From: a virus | IMG/VR virus record: IMGVR_UViG_3300036944_001324 | Span: 62,001-126,000 of that record | Strand: one strand, 5' to 3' | Length of the DNA: 64,000 nucleotides | Shown here: positions 7,483 to 15,668 of the stretch, piece after piece | Numbering within the stretch: the stretch's first letter is position 1 | How the letters are laid out: every line of letters begins with the position of its first letter | The notes under the pieces: generated by a model | Database searches by the model: none | Told to the model about the DNA's origin: nothing | Seen by the model: only the letters and a program-made list of their open reading frames with translations | Made by a program: the position numbers and the translations under genes

Positions 7483-9498
7483 ATGTATACAAACAACTAC
7501 CCGTACGCCGGGCAGCAACAGCAGATGCAGGACACTAACCCGTCCTGCAAGCAGTTGCTCGCCCAGATCCCTCAATTCAGTATGCATTGGCCTGCCCCAT
7601 CCCCCCAGGGGCTCAACGGCGTGCCGCAAGCACTCAATGCAGAACTGCCCGCGATTGCCAACGTCGTCGGTAACTTCATCGGTGGTGTAGCGACCACCAA
7701 TGGTGCATACACCTACTACTTCAACGTACTGGCGTACAACGGCTTTCGCAACGACCATTTCATGGACTTGGTTGAATTCGCTGCGCGCTACTACATGCTC
7801 CTGCTGGAGCAGCGTGCTGTGGCGACGCAGCAGGAAGCGTTGTTGCGTGCCGCGGAAACCGCTGTGCAAACCTTGGCGTCTGTGACGGTTCTGAAGAACC
7901 CAGCTTTGCAGCAACTGCTCCAGCCGGAAATCTGGCATGCATGTATCGAGCTGGCATCCAAGTACCAGAACATCATGAACCAGTTTGCTCGTGGTGTTCC
8001 CCAGCAGCAGACGAACCAGGGCTACGGCGGCTACGCTAATCCGGCAGCTACCCAGCAGCAGGGCTACGGTACGAACACGGGGTATGGACAAGGCCAAGGT
8101 GGCTACGCGCCGCGCGGTGTTGTTGTAGAACAGTTCCAGCCGGCGCAGACCCACCAGGTCATGCCCGACGGCAACATCTACGTCGATCCCAACCGTTCGC
8201 GCCGTTCTCTGCGGGTCGATCCATCGATGGTGGAAGTGGAACCCAAGAAGTACTTCAACATCCCTGGTTCTGTCGTGCAGGAAGAAAAACCACAAGCCGC
8301 AGCTCCAGTCGCGGCCAAGGTTACGCACATGGCGCCTGGCCAAGGAATTACGGTCAGCGAAGTCAACTATCGTGTGGTCAATTCCGGCATCCCGGTGAAC
8401 ATCACATGGGCACCGCACAAGTACCAAGCTTACCAGCCCGCGTTCGACAAACACATGCAGGCGATGGTGGTAGAAAGCCGCCGCCTGGAAGAAACGAACG
8501 AAGTCATCAACGTCGCAACCATCAAAGAACTGGAGAATCCCAACATGAACCGTGCAGACCACGCCATCACGACCGCCCAATCCATCTATCGCGGTATGAA
8601 CCGCACCGAAGAACCTCGTGTTCAAAAGGTGGCCGCAGACCTGGATCTGGCGGCCCGTGCCATGACTGCGATGGCTTCGCAAGAAGATGACGAGGCAACA
8701 CAAAAGCTGCGCAACCTGCAACTGGTGGAAACCGATGCTGAGTACCTGGGAGAAGACTCCCTGATCAGCTTCGTGACCACTGCACGTGTTCGCCGCCTGT
8801 TGACCCAGATCACCGAAGGCCTCACGGCATTCACGGTGACGGGCTCGATCGTCACCAACTTTGCAACGCCACGACATCTGGCTGACGAGCTGTTCACGGA
8901 ACTGGGGCTGTGCCGTACGTTCGATGGGGTCGAGCAAACGTTGCGGGACTTCATGAAGAAGCACCAAAACGAGTTCGCAAGTGCTCTGACCTGGCGTGTC
9001 GACCGTTTCCTGCGTCGTGAGCTGTTGCATGTCATCCGCAAGCGCATGGGTGCGGTTCCTTTCAACTTCGACAGCTTCATCGACGACCAAACGGAAGTCA
9101 TCGAAGCGTTGGAAAAGGACTTCGGCCCGGCCTACAGCAAAGCGTTGCTCAAGTACCAGCATCGGTTCATCAGCGCTTTGTTCGGTGAATCCAACGTGAG
9201 CTTCGCAGACGACGAAGCACCACTGGTGTCGTCTGAGCCTCGCTGCACGGTGACGCTGCTCGACATCGATCGTGAAAACTTCGGTGTTCACATCGCTGAC
9301 GATGTCAGTCACGAAGTGTTTCCGACCAACTTCCCCGGCCTGCACGAGTTCATCGTGGCGGTGGTGAAGAACAATCCGGAAGCATTGCACCACTACATCG
9401 TGACGGAAGACGACTTCGTCTACGAGATCCATAGCTCTGTCGTCGGTGAAGGCGTGTACCTGATCAGCAATGGTCCTGCACTCGTCCAAGACGTGTAA
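7483..9498 (+). CDS. Unknown phage protein with Q/G/Y-rich low-complexity segment, 671 residues
   Basis: Starts at ATG 7483, 8 bases after AAAGGA and 36 bases after the RNAP gene, so probably in the same operon. The N-terminal tip is Gln/Tyr-rich. Residues ~20-170 look helical. About residues 174-212 are Gln/Gly/Tyr/Asn-rich with repeated GYG and GGY units, i.e. prion-like low complexity. The C-terminal 400 residues are mixed alpha/beta. Codon use is of the well-expressed type, so a virion or abundant intracellular protein is possible. It ends at a strong terminator (9508). I recognise no family; phiKZ-group phages carry uncharacterised virion proteins in this region. Confidence 0.7.
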   Translation: MYTNNYPYAGQQQQMQDTNPSCKQLLAQIPQFSMHWPAPSPQGLNGVPQALNAELPAIANVVGNFIGGVATTNGAYTYYFNVLAYNGFRNDHFMDLVEFAARYYMLLLEQRAVATQQEALLRAAETAVQTLASVTVLKNPALQQLLQPEIWHACIELASKYQNIMNQFARGVPQQQTNQGYGGYANPAATQQQGYGTNTGYGQGQGGYAPRGVVVEQFQPAQTHQVMPDGNIYVDPNRSRRSLRVDPSMVEVEPKKYFNIPGSVVQEEKPQAAAPVAAKVTHMAPGQGITVSEVNYRVVNSGIPVNITWAPHKYQAYQPAFDKHMQAMVVESRRLEETNEVINVATIKELENPNMNRADHAITTAQSIYRGMNRTEEPRVQKVAADLDLAARAMTAMASQEDDEATQKLRNLQLVETDAEYLGEDSLISFVTTARVRRLLTQITEGLTAFTVTGSIVTNFATPRHLADELFTELGLCRTFDGVEQTLRDFMKKHQNEFASALTWRVDRFLRRELLHVIRKRMGAVPFNFDSFIDDQTEVIEALEKDFGPAYSKALLKYQHRFISALFGESNVSFADDEAPLVSSEPRCTVTLLDIDRENFGVHIADDVSHEVFPTNFPGLHEFIVAVVKNNPEALHHYIVTEDDFVYEIHSSVVGEGVYLISNGPALVQDV

Positions 9499-9507
9499 AC
9501 GTTAAAG

Positions 9508-9551
9508 TGGCATAAAAGAAGAGAGGCCTAAAAAGCCTCTCTTCTATGCCG
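9508..9551. terminator. Hairpin terminator with GGCATA/TATGCCG outer arms
   Basis: Stem GAGAGGCC/GGCCTCTC flanked on the left by TGGCATAAAAGAA and on the right by TTCTATGCCGT. It lies between two plus-strand genes. Same family as 4151. Confidence 0.85.
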
Positions 9552-9591
9552 TTTCTTCAATTGTATTTATTGTTCACAAAGGAAACTAACC

Positions 9592-10758
9592 ATGTCACAC
9601 ATCCACACCCTTTCCCAAGAACCCGCTGACGCACGACAAAAACAAATCGTCTCCATTGTGTCGGACAAGACCCTTCTTAACAACTTGGTCGACTACCTTG
9701 AAAAAGTCATGGGTAAGTACCTCAAGAACGGCCTTGATCCTGAACTGTATTTCAAGCGTGCGCGTAAAAGCATAGGCAGCGGTATTGCATTTGGGCACGC
9801 TGTTTCTCTGTCTGTTCTGCCGGACGTTGTCGGCGTTCTGACCCACAATGGCCCTTCGCACGGCACTGTCGACAGTTACGACAACATCATCGCAGCACAA
9901 AACGACTCATTTCAGTTTGCTCCCCTGCAGGGTTGTTTCAGGGTGGAGTCAGGCTTATCGTTCACGCCCGACTCAATGACGAGCCGGGACGAGCACATTG
10001 CCTGTGCCCACGCTCTGCGTAACGCGCAGCTGTTGGGAAAACTCCCACCCATTGTCCAGGCCACCGTAAAAGCCATGGCGATCAGTCTCATCACGCCTGA
10101 CATCACGGGGCCGAACTTTAATTCCGTTACTCGGTCGTTTAACTACTTGTCGAAAGGAAAGCCAACGACACTGGAGATACCGACACTGGACGCTTTTGGT
10201 GTCGAGGCTGTCCAGACATTCGAATTGCAGGATCTGTACTGGGTGTTGGAGCGCCACGTTCGTGCACTGTATGGATTCGACGGCTTTCTGCGATACGTGG
10301 TGGGTGCCGAACTGTACACACTTACCGACTCCGATGGCGGCGGGCGTAATTTCTTAACACCTCTCAAAAGTCTGGTGGATTACATCTGTCAGTACGACAA
10401 GCCTGTCACCTATCGAGATATCGATATTCGATCCGGCTTCAATAATGCTCTGCGTTACGGGTACGCCAATTTCTTGGAAATGGACGATATCAACGCCATG
10501 AGCGAGCAAGGCTTTTTCAGCAATCGGGTGCTGCATTTCTTGTTCATTATGTACTCTCAGTTGGTACTGGCGCTGGCTGTTCCAGAAAAAGGCACGGTTA
10601 TTCGACAGGAATCTACGATCCTTGGAACTACCGAGTTTGTCAGTGAAGGGGACGGGATTGTGACAACACGCTTTGTCCCTTCGCCACAAACGTCTCCCAA
10701 AAAACCAGCTGTCACCAAGCGTGACACGCTGAAGAACAGCAAGGTCGGTAAGCAGTAA
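9592..10758 (+). CDS. Unknown phage protein, 388 residues
   Basis: ATG 9592 follows AAAGGA with a 10-base spacer. The protein is soluble, mostly helical with scattered beta, with no membrane segment. The C-terminal ~30 residues are basic and Ser/Thr/Lys-rich (PKKPAVTKRDTLKNSK) and probably disordered. It is a single-gene unit, with a GCATA-type hairpin on each side. Its length and placement after likely virion genes suggest a structural or infection-stage protein, but no motif supports a specific role. Confidence 0.7.
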   Translation: MSHIHTLSQEPADARQKQIVSIVSDKTLLNNLVDYLEKVMGKYLKNGLDPELYFKRARKSIGSGIAFGHAVSLSVLPDVVGVLTHNGPSHGTVDSYDNIIAAQNDSFQFAPLQGCFRVESGLSFTPDSMTSRDEHIACAHALRNAQLLGKLPPIVQATVKAMAISLITPDITGPNFNSVTRSFNYLSKGKPTTLEIPTLDAFGVEAVQTFELQDLYWVLERHVRALYGFDGFLRYVVGAELYTLTDSDGGGRNFLTPLKSLVDYICQYDKPVTYRDIDIRSGFNNALRYGYANFLEMDDINAMSEQGFFSNRVLHFLFIMYSQLVLALAVPEKGTVIRQESTILGTTEFVSEGDGIVTTRFVPSPQTSPKKPAVTKRDTLKNSKVGKQ

Positions 10759-10801
10759 TGCATAAGGAAGTAGCCCAAACGGGCTACTTCCTGCTATGCC
10801 G
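10759..10801. terminator. Hairpin terminator with GCATA/TATGCCGT arms
   Basis: Stem GGAAGTAGCCC-aaac-GGGCTACTTCC, with TGCATAA on the left and CTATGCCGTT on the right. It overlaps the stop codon of the 9592 gene by one base or abuts it. Confidence 0.85.
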
Positions 10802-10848
10802 TTCTTTTCTTTTTTAGTCCCAAGAAGCTTGTGTTAAAAGGAGTTGTC

Positions 10849-10938
10849 ATGGGGTGCAAAAGGGTATCGCCTATCCGGTGTGTCACCATCCGCGAGAAAT
10901 TCAACATTAACACTCTTACCTGTTACGGTGCAAAATAA
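10849..10938 (+). CDS. Putative 29-residue small protein or leader with three cysteines
   Basis: ATG 10849 lies 6-7 bases after AAAAGGAG, the best ribosome site nearby. The frame runs 29 codons (starts MGCKRVSPIRCVTIREKF, third Cys near the end) and stops 12 bases before ATG 10951, whose own ribosome site is poor. The spacing is the same as for the 4319/4379 pair. It could be a leader for translational coupling or a real small basic protein. Confidence 0.45.
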   Translation: MGCKRVSPIRCVTIREKFNINTLTCYGAK

Positions 10939-10950
10939 AAGAAACCAATT

Positions 10951-11919
10951 ATGAACAACGATCTGATCGAATACGTCCAGCTTCTCTCCGGACGTGATAC
11001 AAAGACTCTGGACGGACGCAGTCTCAAGACAGCTGAAGAAACGGGTGAACTAGCATCCAAAGCTCTAGCCCATACTCAGTCGGCAGGCAGCCTGCATCGT
11101 TTTGTTACAGCTGCTGGTGTTTTGGAAGAGTGTGCCGACGTCATGCTCTGCGCCATGTCAGTCGCTTACAAACTCGGCTTTTCTCAAGAAGAACTCGAGT
11201 CAATGATGATGCGCAAAGCCCAGAAGTGGGACGTCATACAGCGCCGAGAAATGCAGGTGGTTGGTCCGCTGCCTTTTGAGATTCATATCACGGTGGAAGA
11301 TGCTTTAGTTGTTGATTTCAAAGCGGCTTGTGCTTCTTTGGGTGTCAAGCCTATCTTCCTTGCGCTACAAGACCGCGACGGAAACGCAAGAATGCGTGAC
11401 GTCATGACCAGTTCTGTACACCTCGGTGACAGTACGACCGCTCTGGTTGAAATGCACCGGATTGCCAACGGGTTGAAAGACCATGGTTTCAGGGTAGTGC
11501 GCAACAAGATCGAAACAGTGCCGTGGCATCCAACAGCTCCTTCTGATATTGACGGTGTTCGTTCGATGCCGCAAGGCTGCTACTTTGAAAGCCATTTGAA
11601 CATCTTGATCAAAGCAGCCACTGACGAAGATCGAGAACGCGTCAAAGAACAACTCAAACGCTACGCTACCGTTATCGGTGCTCACCTGTCGCGCAACATC
11701 TTCAAGGAATATTCTCCGACTGAGTTCACGGTAATGATGACGTTGCGCAGCTATACCGACGTGCGCGAAACGTTCCAAAAGAAAGTTGACTCACTGGTAG
11801 CCAACCTGGAAGCTGGTGGTTTCGAGTTGGAAAAGGTTATCGTGGAGTTCGCCTGCTACGACGATAAAACAAATCACGACGCTGCCTGGTTGTCTTATCC
11901 GTCGGAACAAACGGCATAA
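10951..11919 (+). CDS. MazG-like nucleotide pyrophosphohydrolase fused to an unknown domain
   Basis: Residues ~20-100 carry the MazG/all-alpha NTP pyrophosphohydrolase signature: E29-E30-T-G-E33 (EExxE) and E60-C-A-D63 (ExxD), which bind magnesium in this family. These enzymes hydrolyse (d)NTPs or (p)ppGpp-like alarmones. Residues ~110-322 form a second alpha/beta domain starting LPFEIHITVEDALVVDFKAA. I do not recognise it by name, though its FEIHITV...KIETVPWHP pattern looks like a conserved stand-alone family. The gene is preceded by a leader ORF. The stop TAA lies inside the left arm (ACGGCATAA) of the following terminator. The MazG call is fairly confident; the substrate is unknown. Confidence 0.7.
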   Translation: MNNDLIEYVQLLSGRDTKTLDGRSLKTAEETGELASKALAHTQSAGSLHRFVTAAGVLEECADVMLCAMSVAYKLGFSQEELESMMMRKAQKWDVIQRREMQVVGPLPFEIHITVEDALVVDFKAACASLGVKPIFLALQDRDGNARMRDVMTSSVHLGDSTTALVEMHRIANGLKDHGFRVVRNKIETVPWHPTAPSDIDGVRSMPQGCYFESHLNILIKAATDEDRERVKEQLKRYATVIGAHLSRNIFKEYSPTEFTVMMTLRSYTDVRETFQKKVDSLVANLEAGGFELEKVIVEFACYDDKTNHDAAWLSYPSEQTA

Positions 11920-11958
11920 AAAGAAGGAAGGCCCGCAAGCCTTCCTTCTATGCTGTTA
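11911..11958. terminator. Bidirectional terminator between convergent genes (ACGGCATA/TATGCTGT)
   Basis: ACGGCATAAAAAGAAGGAAGG pairs with CCTTCCTTCTATGCTGT around a GC-rich loop. It lies between the ends of the plus-strand MazG gene and the minus-strand spike gene. Both stop codons fall in the element. Confidence 0.85.
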
Positions 11959-12900
11959 GCGAGAGTTTCCTGGCCCTGAAGAACTTCCTTCGTAGCTGTT
12001 GCCAGATGTGTGGTGGTTACCGTTAACACGAACGTCACCGTTGTGCGTAATCGTACCGGTATTGACGATAGACGCAGATGTGTTCTTGTAGCTGTTGCCG
12101 GTAAGCTCGTAGCTACTCGTAGTCAGTGTGTAACTGTTGCTACGGTACGTGTGTGTTCTGGTTTGCTCCGTGATGGACTCAGAAGCCTTGAGAGAGTATT
12201 TCTTGGTTTCCAAGTTGATCTCATCAGCACTCTTGATGTTGATGATACGTTGTTTAAGCTCAAGAAAACTCTTGTCCTTGTTCTCCATCCGGATATGACG
12301 GTTCTTGGAGTCGAGGAAAAAGTAGTTCCCGTCATCGTCTTGAATCTGGAAGAAGCCTTCCTTGGTATTCAGTTGGATGTCGTAAGCGAACGGTTCTTTA
12401 TCGTTCTTGTTCGTCCTCAAGTGGATGAACTTGTCGTGGGTAGAGATCTCGAAGAAATACGTGTTCGTATTGTCGAGCTCCTTATTCTCTTCACGCTCGT
12501 TACCCCACGCATACGTGACTGTTTCCAGTCTGCGCAGCTTAGGAGAGTCCTCGTACTCCACCCAGTAGAACTTGTCAGTGTCCTTGTAGCGGTAGATCTT
12601 AACCTTCTCACCACGCCTTACGTCCGGAGCCGTTTTGCGGTTGGTGTTACCTAACGGCATCCAGGTGGCTTTGATCGATGCAGTCGTTTTGATCTCGTTA
12701 TCAAACGCATTCTCGCCATCGACACCTTCGCCTTTGGATTTGTATTCCTCGGTGTTATCGGTCAGCTCCCCATCCATCATCGGCATGGCTTCTTGAGGAA
12801 CAACTTCAATTTCTTTGGACTTTCTCTTCTTGTTAGCGGCTACCGTACCCAAAGAGTAGAGTACTAAGCCTGACTTGTCGTATTCAGCTGTTTCTGCCAT
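11956..12900 (-). CDS. Baseplate central spike-like protein (gp5/gpV beta-helix type)
   Basis: A 314-residue protein with start ATG 12900 after AGAGG. Residues ~75-130 contain a compact beta segment (KIYRYKDTDKFYWVEYE) like the OB-fold of tail spikes. From ~150 onward the chain is a run of short beta strands with regularly spaced Asn/Thr/Ser/Glu (DEINLETKKYSLKASESITE, later TITHNGDVRVNGNHHTSGN), the pattern of the triple-stranded beta-helix of T4 gp5/P2 gpV/VgrG needles. The end is Gly/Ser-rich, with no visible lysozyme domain and no C-terminal His-rich metal tip. It would form the membrane-piercing needle of the contractile tail. The fold call is from sequence pattern only. Confidence 0.6.
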   Translation of the reverse strand: MAETAEYDKSGLVLYSLGTVAANKKRKSKEIEVVPQEAMPMMDGELTDNTEEYKSKGEGVDGENAFDNEIKTTASIKATWMPLGNTNRKTAPDVRRGEKVKIYRYKDTDKFYWVEYEDSPKLRRLETVTYAWGNEREENKELDNTNTYFFEISTHDKFIHLRTNKNDKEPFAYDIQLNTKEGFFQIQDDDGNYFFLDSKNRHIRMENKDKSFLELKQRIINIKSADEINLETKKYSLKASESITEQTRTHTYRSNSYTLTTSSYELTGNSYKNTSASIVNTGTITHNGDVRVNGNHHTSGNSYEGSSSGPGNSR

Positions 12901-13021
12901 TGGGATTAACCTCTTGTCAAGGCACTTTTAAAATTCAATACCTTCTACTGCGGAAGGCAACCATAACATGCGTTATCAATTGGTAGTTTTGAGTAGCTTT
13001 TATCAGTAGGTACGGATCAGT

Positions 13022-13051
13022 ATGTATTACCGTATCCCAAAAAGACAATGA
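13022..13051 (+). CDS. Putative 9-residue leader peptide overlapping sbcC start (ATGA)
   Basis: ATG 13022 encodes MYYRIPKRQ and stops at TGA 13049-13051, overlapping the ATG of the SbcC-like gene as ATGA, the classic arrangement for translational coupling. A weak GGA-type site precedes it. The SbcC gene itself has only a poor ribosome site. Very short, so chance is possible. Confidence 0.3.
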   Translation: MYYRIPKRQ

Positions 13052-15540
13052 AAATAACCAAACTGCGGTTGGTGAAGTATCTTCGTATCACGGAAAGCGT
13101 AACGAACGTATTCGAGATCAACCCAACTGCTCCCACTCAATTCATCATCGGAACTAACGGTTCCGGTAAAAGCTCGATCATGTACGAGCTGTCTCCTTTG
13201 CCTGCCGAGAAAGCGTTCTACGCTAAAGGCGGATCTAAAGAGATACACCTCACACACGACGGCTCCTTCTATGTACTCATCAGTAACTTCGAGGAAGGCC
13301 AGCATCACCACTTCCTCAAAGACGGTAAGGAACTGAACGAAGGTGGAACGATCACAGTTCAAAAAGAACTGGTTAAACAGCACCTGCGTTACACCTCTGA
13401 AATTCACCAGATGGTCACAGGTGCTCGGCGTTTCCACCAGATGAGTTTGTCTGAACGCAAGTACTGGTTCACCACACTTGCTGATGCAGACTACGAATAC
13501 GCTATCAACGTATTCAACAAGATCAAAGATCGTGCACGAGACGTCAGCGGGGCCCTTAAACTGGCCAAGAAGCGACTTGTTATTGAGTCCTCTAAGCTGA
13601 TACCTCAAGAAGAGTTTGACGCGCTTAAACGCAGTTGTGACGCTCTGTATGAACAGGTGCAGTTCCTGATCGAACACCGTCAAATACCCGAGCACAATGT
13701 CAACGATCTTGGCACCGGCATTGAAGCCGAGTGGGCGAAGATAGAGTACAGCGCAAAGACTCTTCTCAGGCGCATTAAGACCCTTCGAAAAGAATTGCCA
13801 AATACTGAAGAAGGGATCACCGCAGAGATCAACCGGCTCCAGTCCGAGATCGCTGTTTGCCAGTCTCTATCTCAACGTTTCTACGATGAGCATTCCAAGG
13901 TAGCCCAGCTCTTTGAAGCTTGGCAGCAGTCTCGTCTGGAATCCATCGCAGAGATCGACAAAGAAATCACACAGGCCGAGAAAGACAAAGAGACAGCCCA
14001 AGCGTCATTGCTTCTCAAGCTTGAACAGCAGGCACCAGCCCAGGTTGTTCTTGCGTCGTGTGAAACCATTGAGCAATGGTTGCCTTCCGTTATTGACGGG
14101 TTGGTCAACAACCGTGAGCTGCAGTGGGGTAGAGCTGCGTTCGCAATTCTGAACGAAGAGATCGACGCCTTAGGCGTTCAGATCAACACAGAAAACAACA
14201 AAGCTGCCAGAGCCCAGCAGATCATCGATCACCAGCGACAGCACAAAGACGACGAAGATGTGAAGTGCCCGCGTTGCTCCCATGGTTTCAAACTCTCGTT
14301 TGATCCCTTGGTGCTCGAAGACGCTGTAAAAGCTCAAGCGCTTTACAAGACACAAGTGGAGTCTCTTCAAGAACAGCTTGCTAAGAAGCAAGAACTTCGA
14401 ACGAAGATGAGCGACTACTTCACAACGTACAAACACGTGGTCTCCACCCTTAACGCCACGCCAGGCATGGGTGTCTTTTGTTTGTACCTCCAGCAAAACG
14501 AGATCATCACCAACAGTCCCGAGAAGATAGGCCTTTACCTGAGCCACTTCAAACGCGATGCTGGTCAGTGGTCAGTCATTGAACGCTCGGAGCAACGTAT
14601 CACGTCAACCAGAGACCTTCTGGAAAAGACGATGGGTAGCGAGAATGCATCGAGCCACGACATTGCAGAGCGCAAGGTCAAACTCGAGCATGAAATCGCA
14701 GACAACGAACAACGCAAACGTTCGTTAGCCCTTGACATCGAACAGTTGCAACGCCACCAGCGTGATCTCAAACAGATCACAGAGCTGCAAACGCTGATCA
14801 CCGAGGCACAAGAAAACTGTAGCAAACTCACCATCAACGCTACGGAAACATTGCGCCGTCAGATCTACAACGAACTGCTGCGTAACGTACAATCTAACTT
14901 GGCCACCCAAGAGCAAGCGTTGCGTGCTTCTGAACGCCAACAATCCGTGATTAATGCAGTCACTGACGAAATCAATGGACTGATTCAGGATGAAGAAGCC
15001 TTGAAGCTTCTCATGAAAGAATTGTCACCCACCGAAGGACTGATCGCTGAAGGTTTGTTTGGTTTTATGAAGACGTTCATTCGTGAGATGAACAAGATCA
15101 TCAAACTCGTGTGGACATACCCTCTGGTTGTCAAGCCTTGTGCGTTAGAGTCTTCCGACAGCTTGTCGCTGAACTACAAGTTTCCCATGGATGTGGGTGG
15201 TAGCTCTCAGCCACGCAAAGACGTATCGGAAGGATCGGACGGTATGCTGGAGATGATCGATTTGTCTTTCCGTATCTCAGCCATGAAGGCGTTGCGAATT
15301 GGTGACTATCCCTTGTGTCTTGATGAGTTCGGAAAGACGCTTGACGTAACCCACAAACAAGCAACCATCGGTTTGCTTAGCGCGATCATCGAACTTGATC
15401 AGTTCGAGCAACTGTTCATGATTAGCCACGACGTTGTTCAGTACGGTTCTTTGGGAACCGCTGAGATCTGTGTTCTGCACGCTGCCAACATTCAGTTACC
15501 CCCTAACTGTGTCTTTAATAAACACGTCATTCTTCAGTGA
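13048..15540 (+). CDS. sbcC: SbcC/Rad50-like SMC-family ATPase (recombination nuclease subunit)
   Basis: An 830-residue protein with the complete Rad50/SbcC layout. Walker A GTNGSGKSS is at ~35-43. Long coiled-coil arms surround a zinc hook CPRC at ~407-410. The ABC signature-like segment (VSEGSDGM) is at ~728-735. Walker B is YPLCLDEFG at ~753, followed by a switch His in ISHDV at ~791. Rad50-type proteins pair with an Mre11/SbcD nuclease (T4 gp46/gp47) to process DNA ends for recombination-dependent replication. No partner nuclease is visible in this window. The gene is divergent from the spike gene and ends at a bidirectional terminator. Family assignment is strong. Confidence 0.9.
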   Translation: MKITKLRLVKYLRITESVTNVFEINPTAPTQFIIGTNGSGKSSIMYELSPLPAEKAFYAKGGSKEIHLTHDGSFYVLISNFEEGQHHHFLKDGKELNEGGTITVQKELVKQHLRYTSEIHQMVTGARRFHQMSLSERKYWFTTLADADYEYAINVFNKIKDRARDVSGALKLAKKRLVIESSKLIPQEEFDALKRSCDALYEQVQFLIEHRQIPEHNVNDLGTGIEAEWAKIEYSAKTLLRRIKTLRKELPNTEEGITAEINRLQSEIAVCQSLSQRFYDEHSKVAQLFEAWQQSRLESIAEIDKEITQAEKDKETAQASLLLKLEQQAPAQVVLASCETIEQWLPSVIDGLVNNRELQWGRAAFAILNEEIDALGVQINTENNKAARAQQIIDHQRQHKDDEDVKCPRCSHGFKLSFDPLVLEDAVKAQALYKTQVESLQEQLAKKQELRTKMSDYFTTYKHVVSTLNATPGMGVFCLYLQQNEIITNSPEKIGLYLSHFKRDAGQWSVIERSEQRITSTRDLLEKTMGSENASSHDIAERKVKLEHEIADNEQRKRSLALDIEQLQRHQRDLKQITELQTLITEAQENCSKLTINATETLRRQIYNELLRNVQSNLATQEQALRASERQQSVINAVTDEINGLIQDEEALKLLMKELSPTEGLIAEGLFGFMKTFIREMNKIIKLVWTYPLVVKPCALESSDSLSLNYKFPMDVGGSSQPRKDVSEGSDGMLEMIDLSFRISAMKALRIGDYPLCLDEFGKTLDVTHKQATIGLLSAIIELDQFEQLFMISHDVVQYGSLGTAEICVLHAANIQLPPNCVFNKHVILQ

Positions 15541-15591
15541 TTGTTTAAAGCGCTTTTAAGGCCGTAATTGTGATTAGACTACCTACGCCAT

Positions 15592-15656
15592 AGACGGCAT
15601 AAAACAACCCCTTCTCTGGGCCTTTGCGGGCTTTTGAGAAGGGGTTGTATGCTGTC
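15592..15656. terminator. Bidirectional terminator between convergent genes (ACGGCATA/TATGCTGT)
   Basis: ACGGCATAAAACAACCCCTTCT pairs with AGAAGGGGTTGTATGCTGT across a longer GC-containing loop. It separates the SbcC gene from the minus-strand fibre block. Confidence 0.85.
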
Positions 15657-15668
15657 TGAATGTTTGGA

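Noticed and set aside
7375-9489. 704-codon minus frame opposite the 7483 gene
   Set aside because: Composition is His/Arg/Val-rich shadow; the plus frame has a good ribosome site and operon position.
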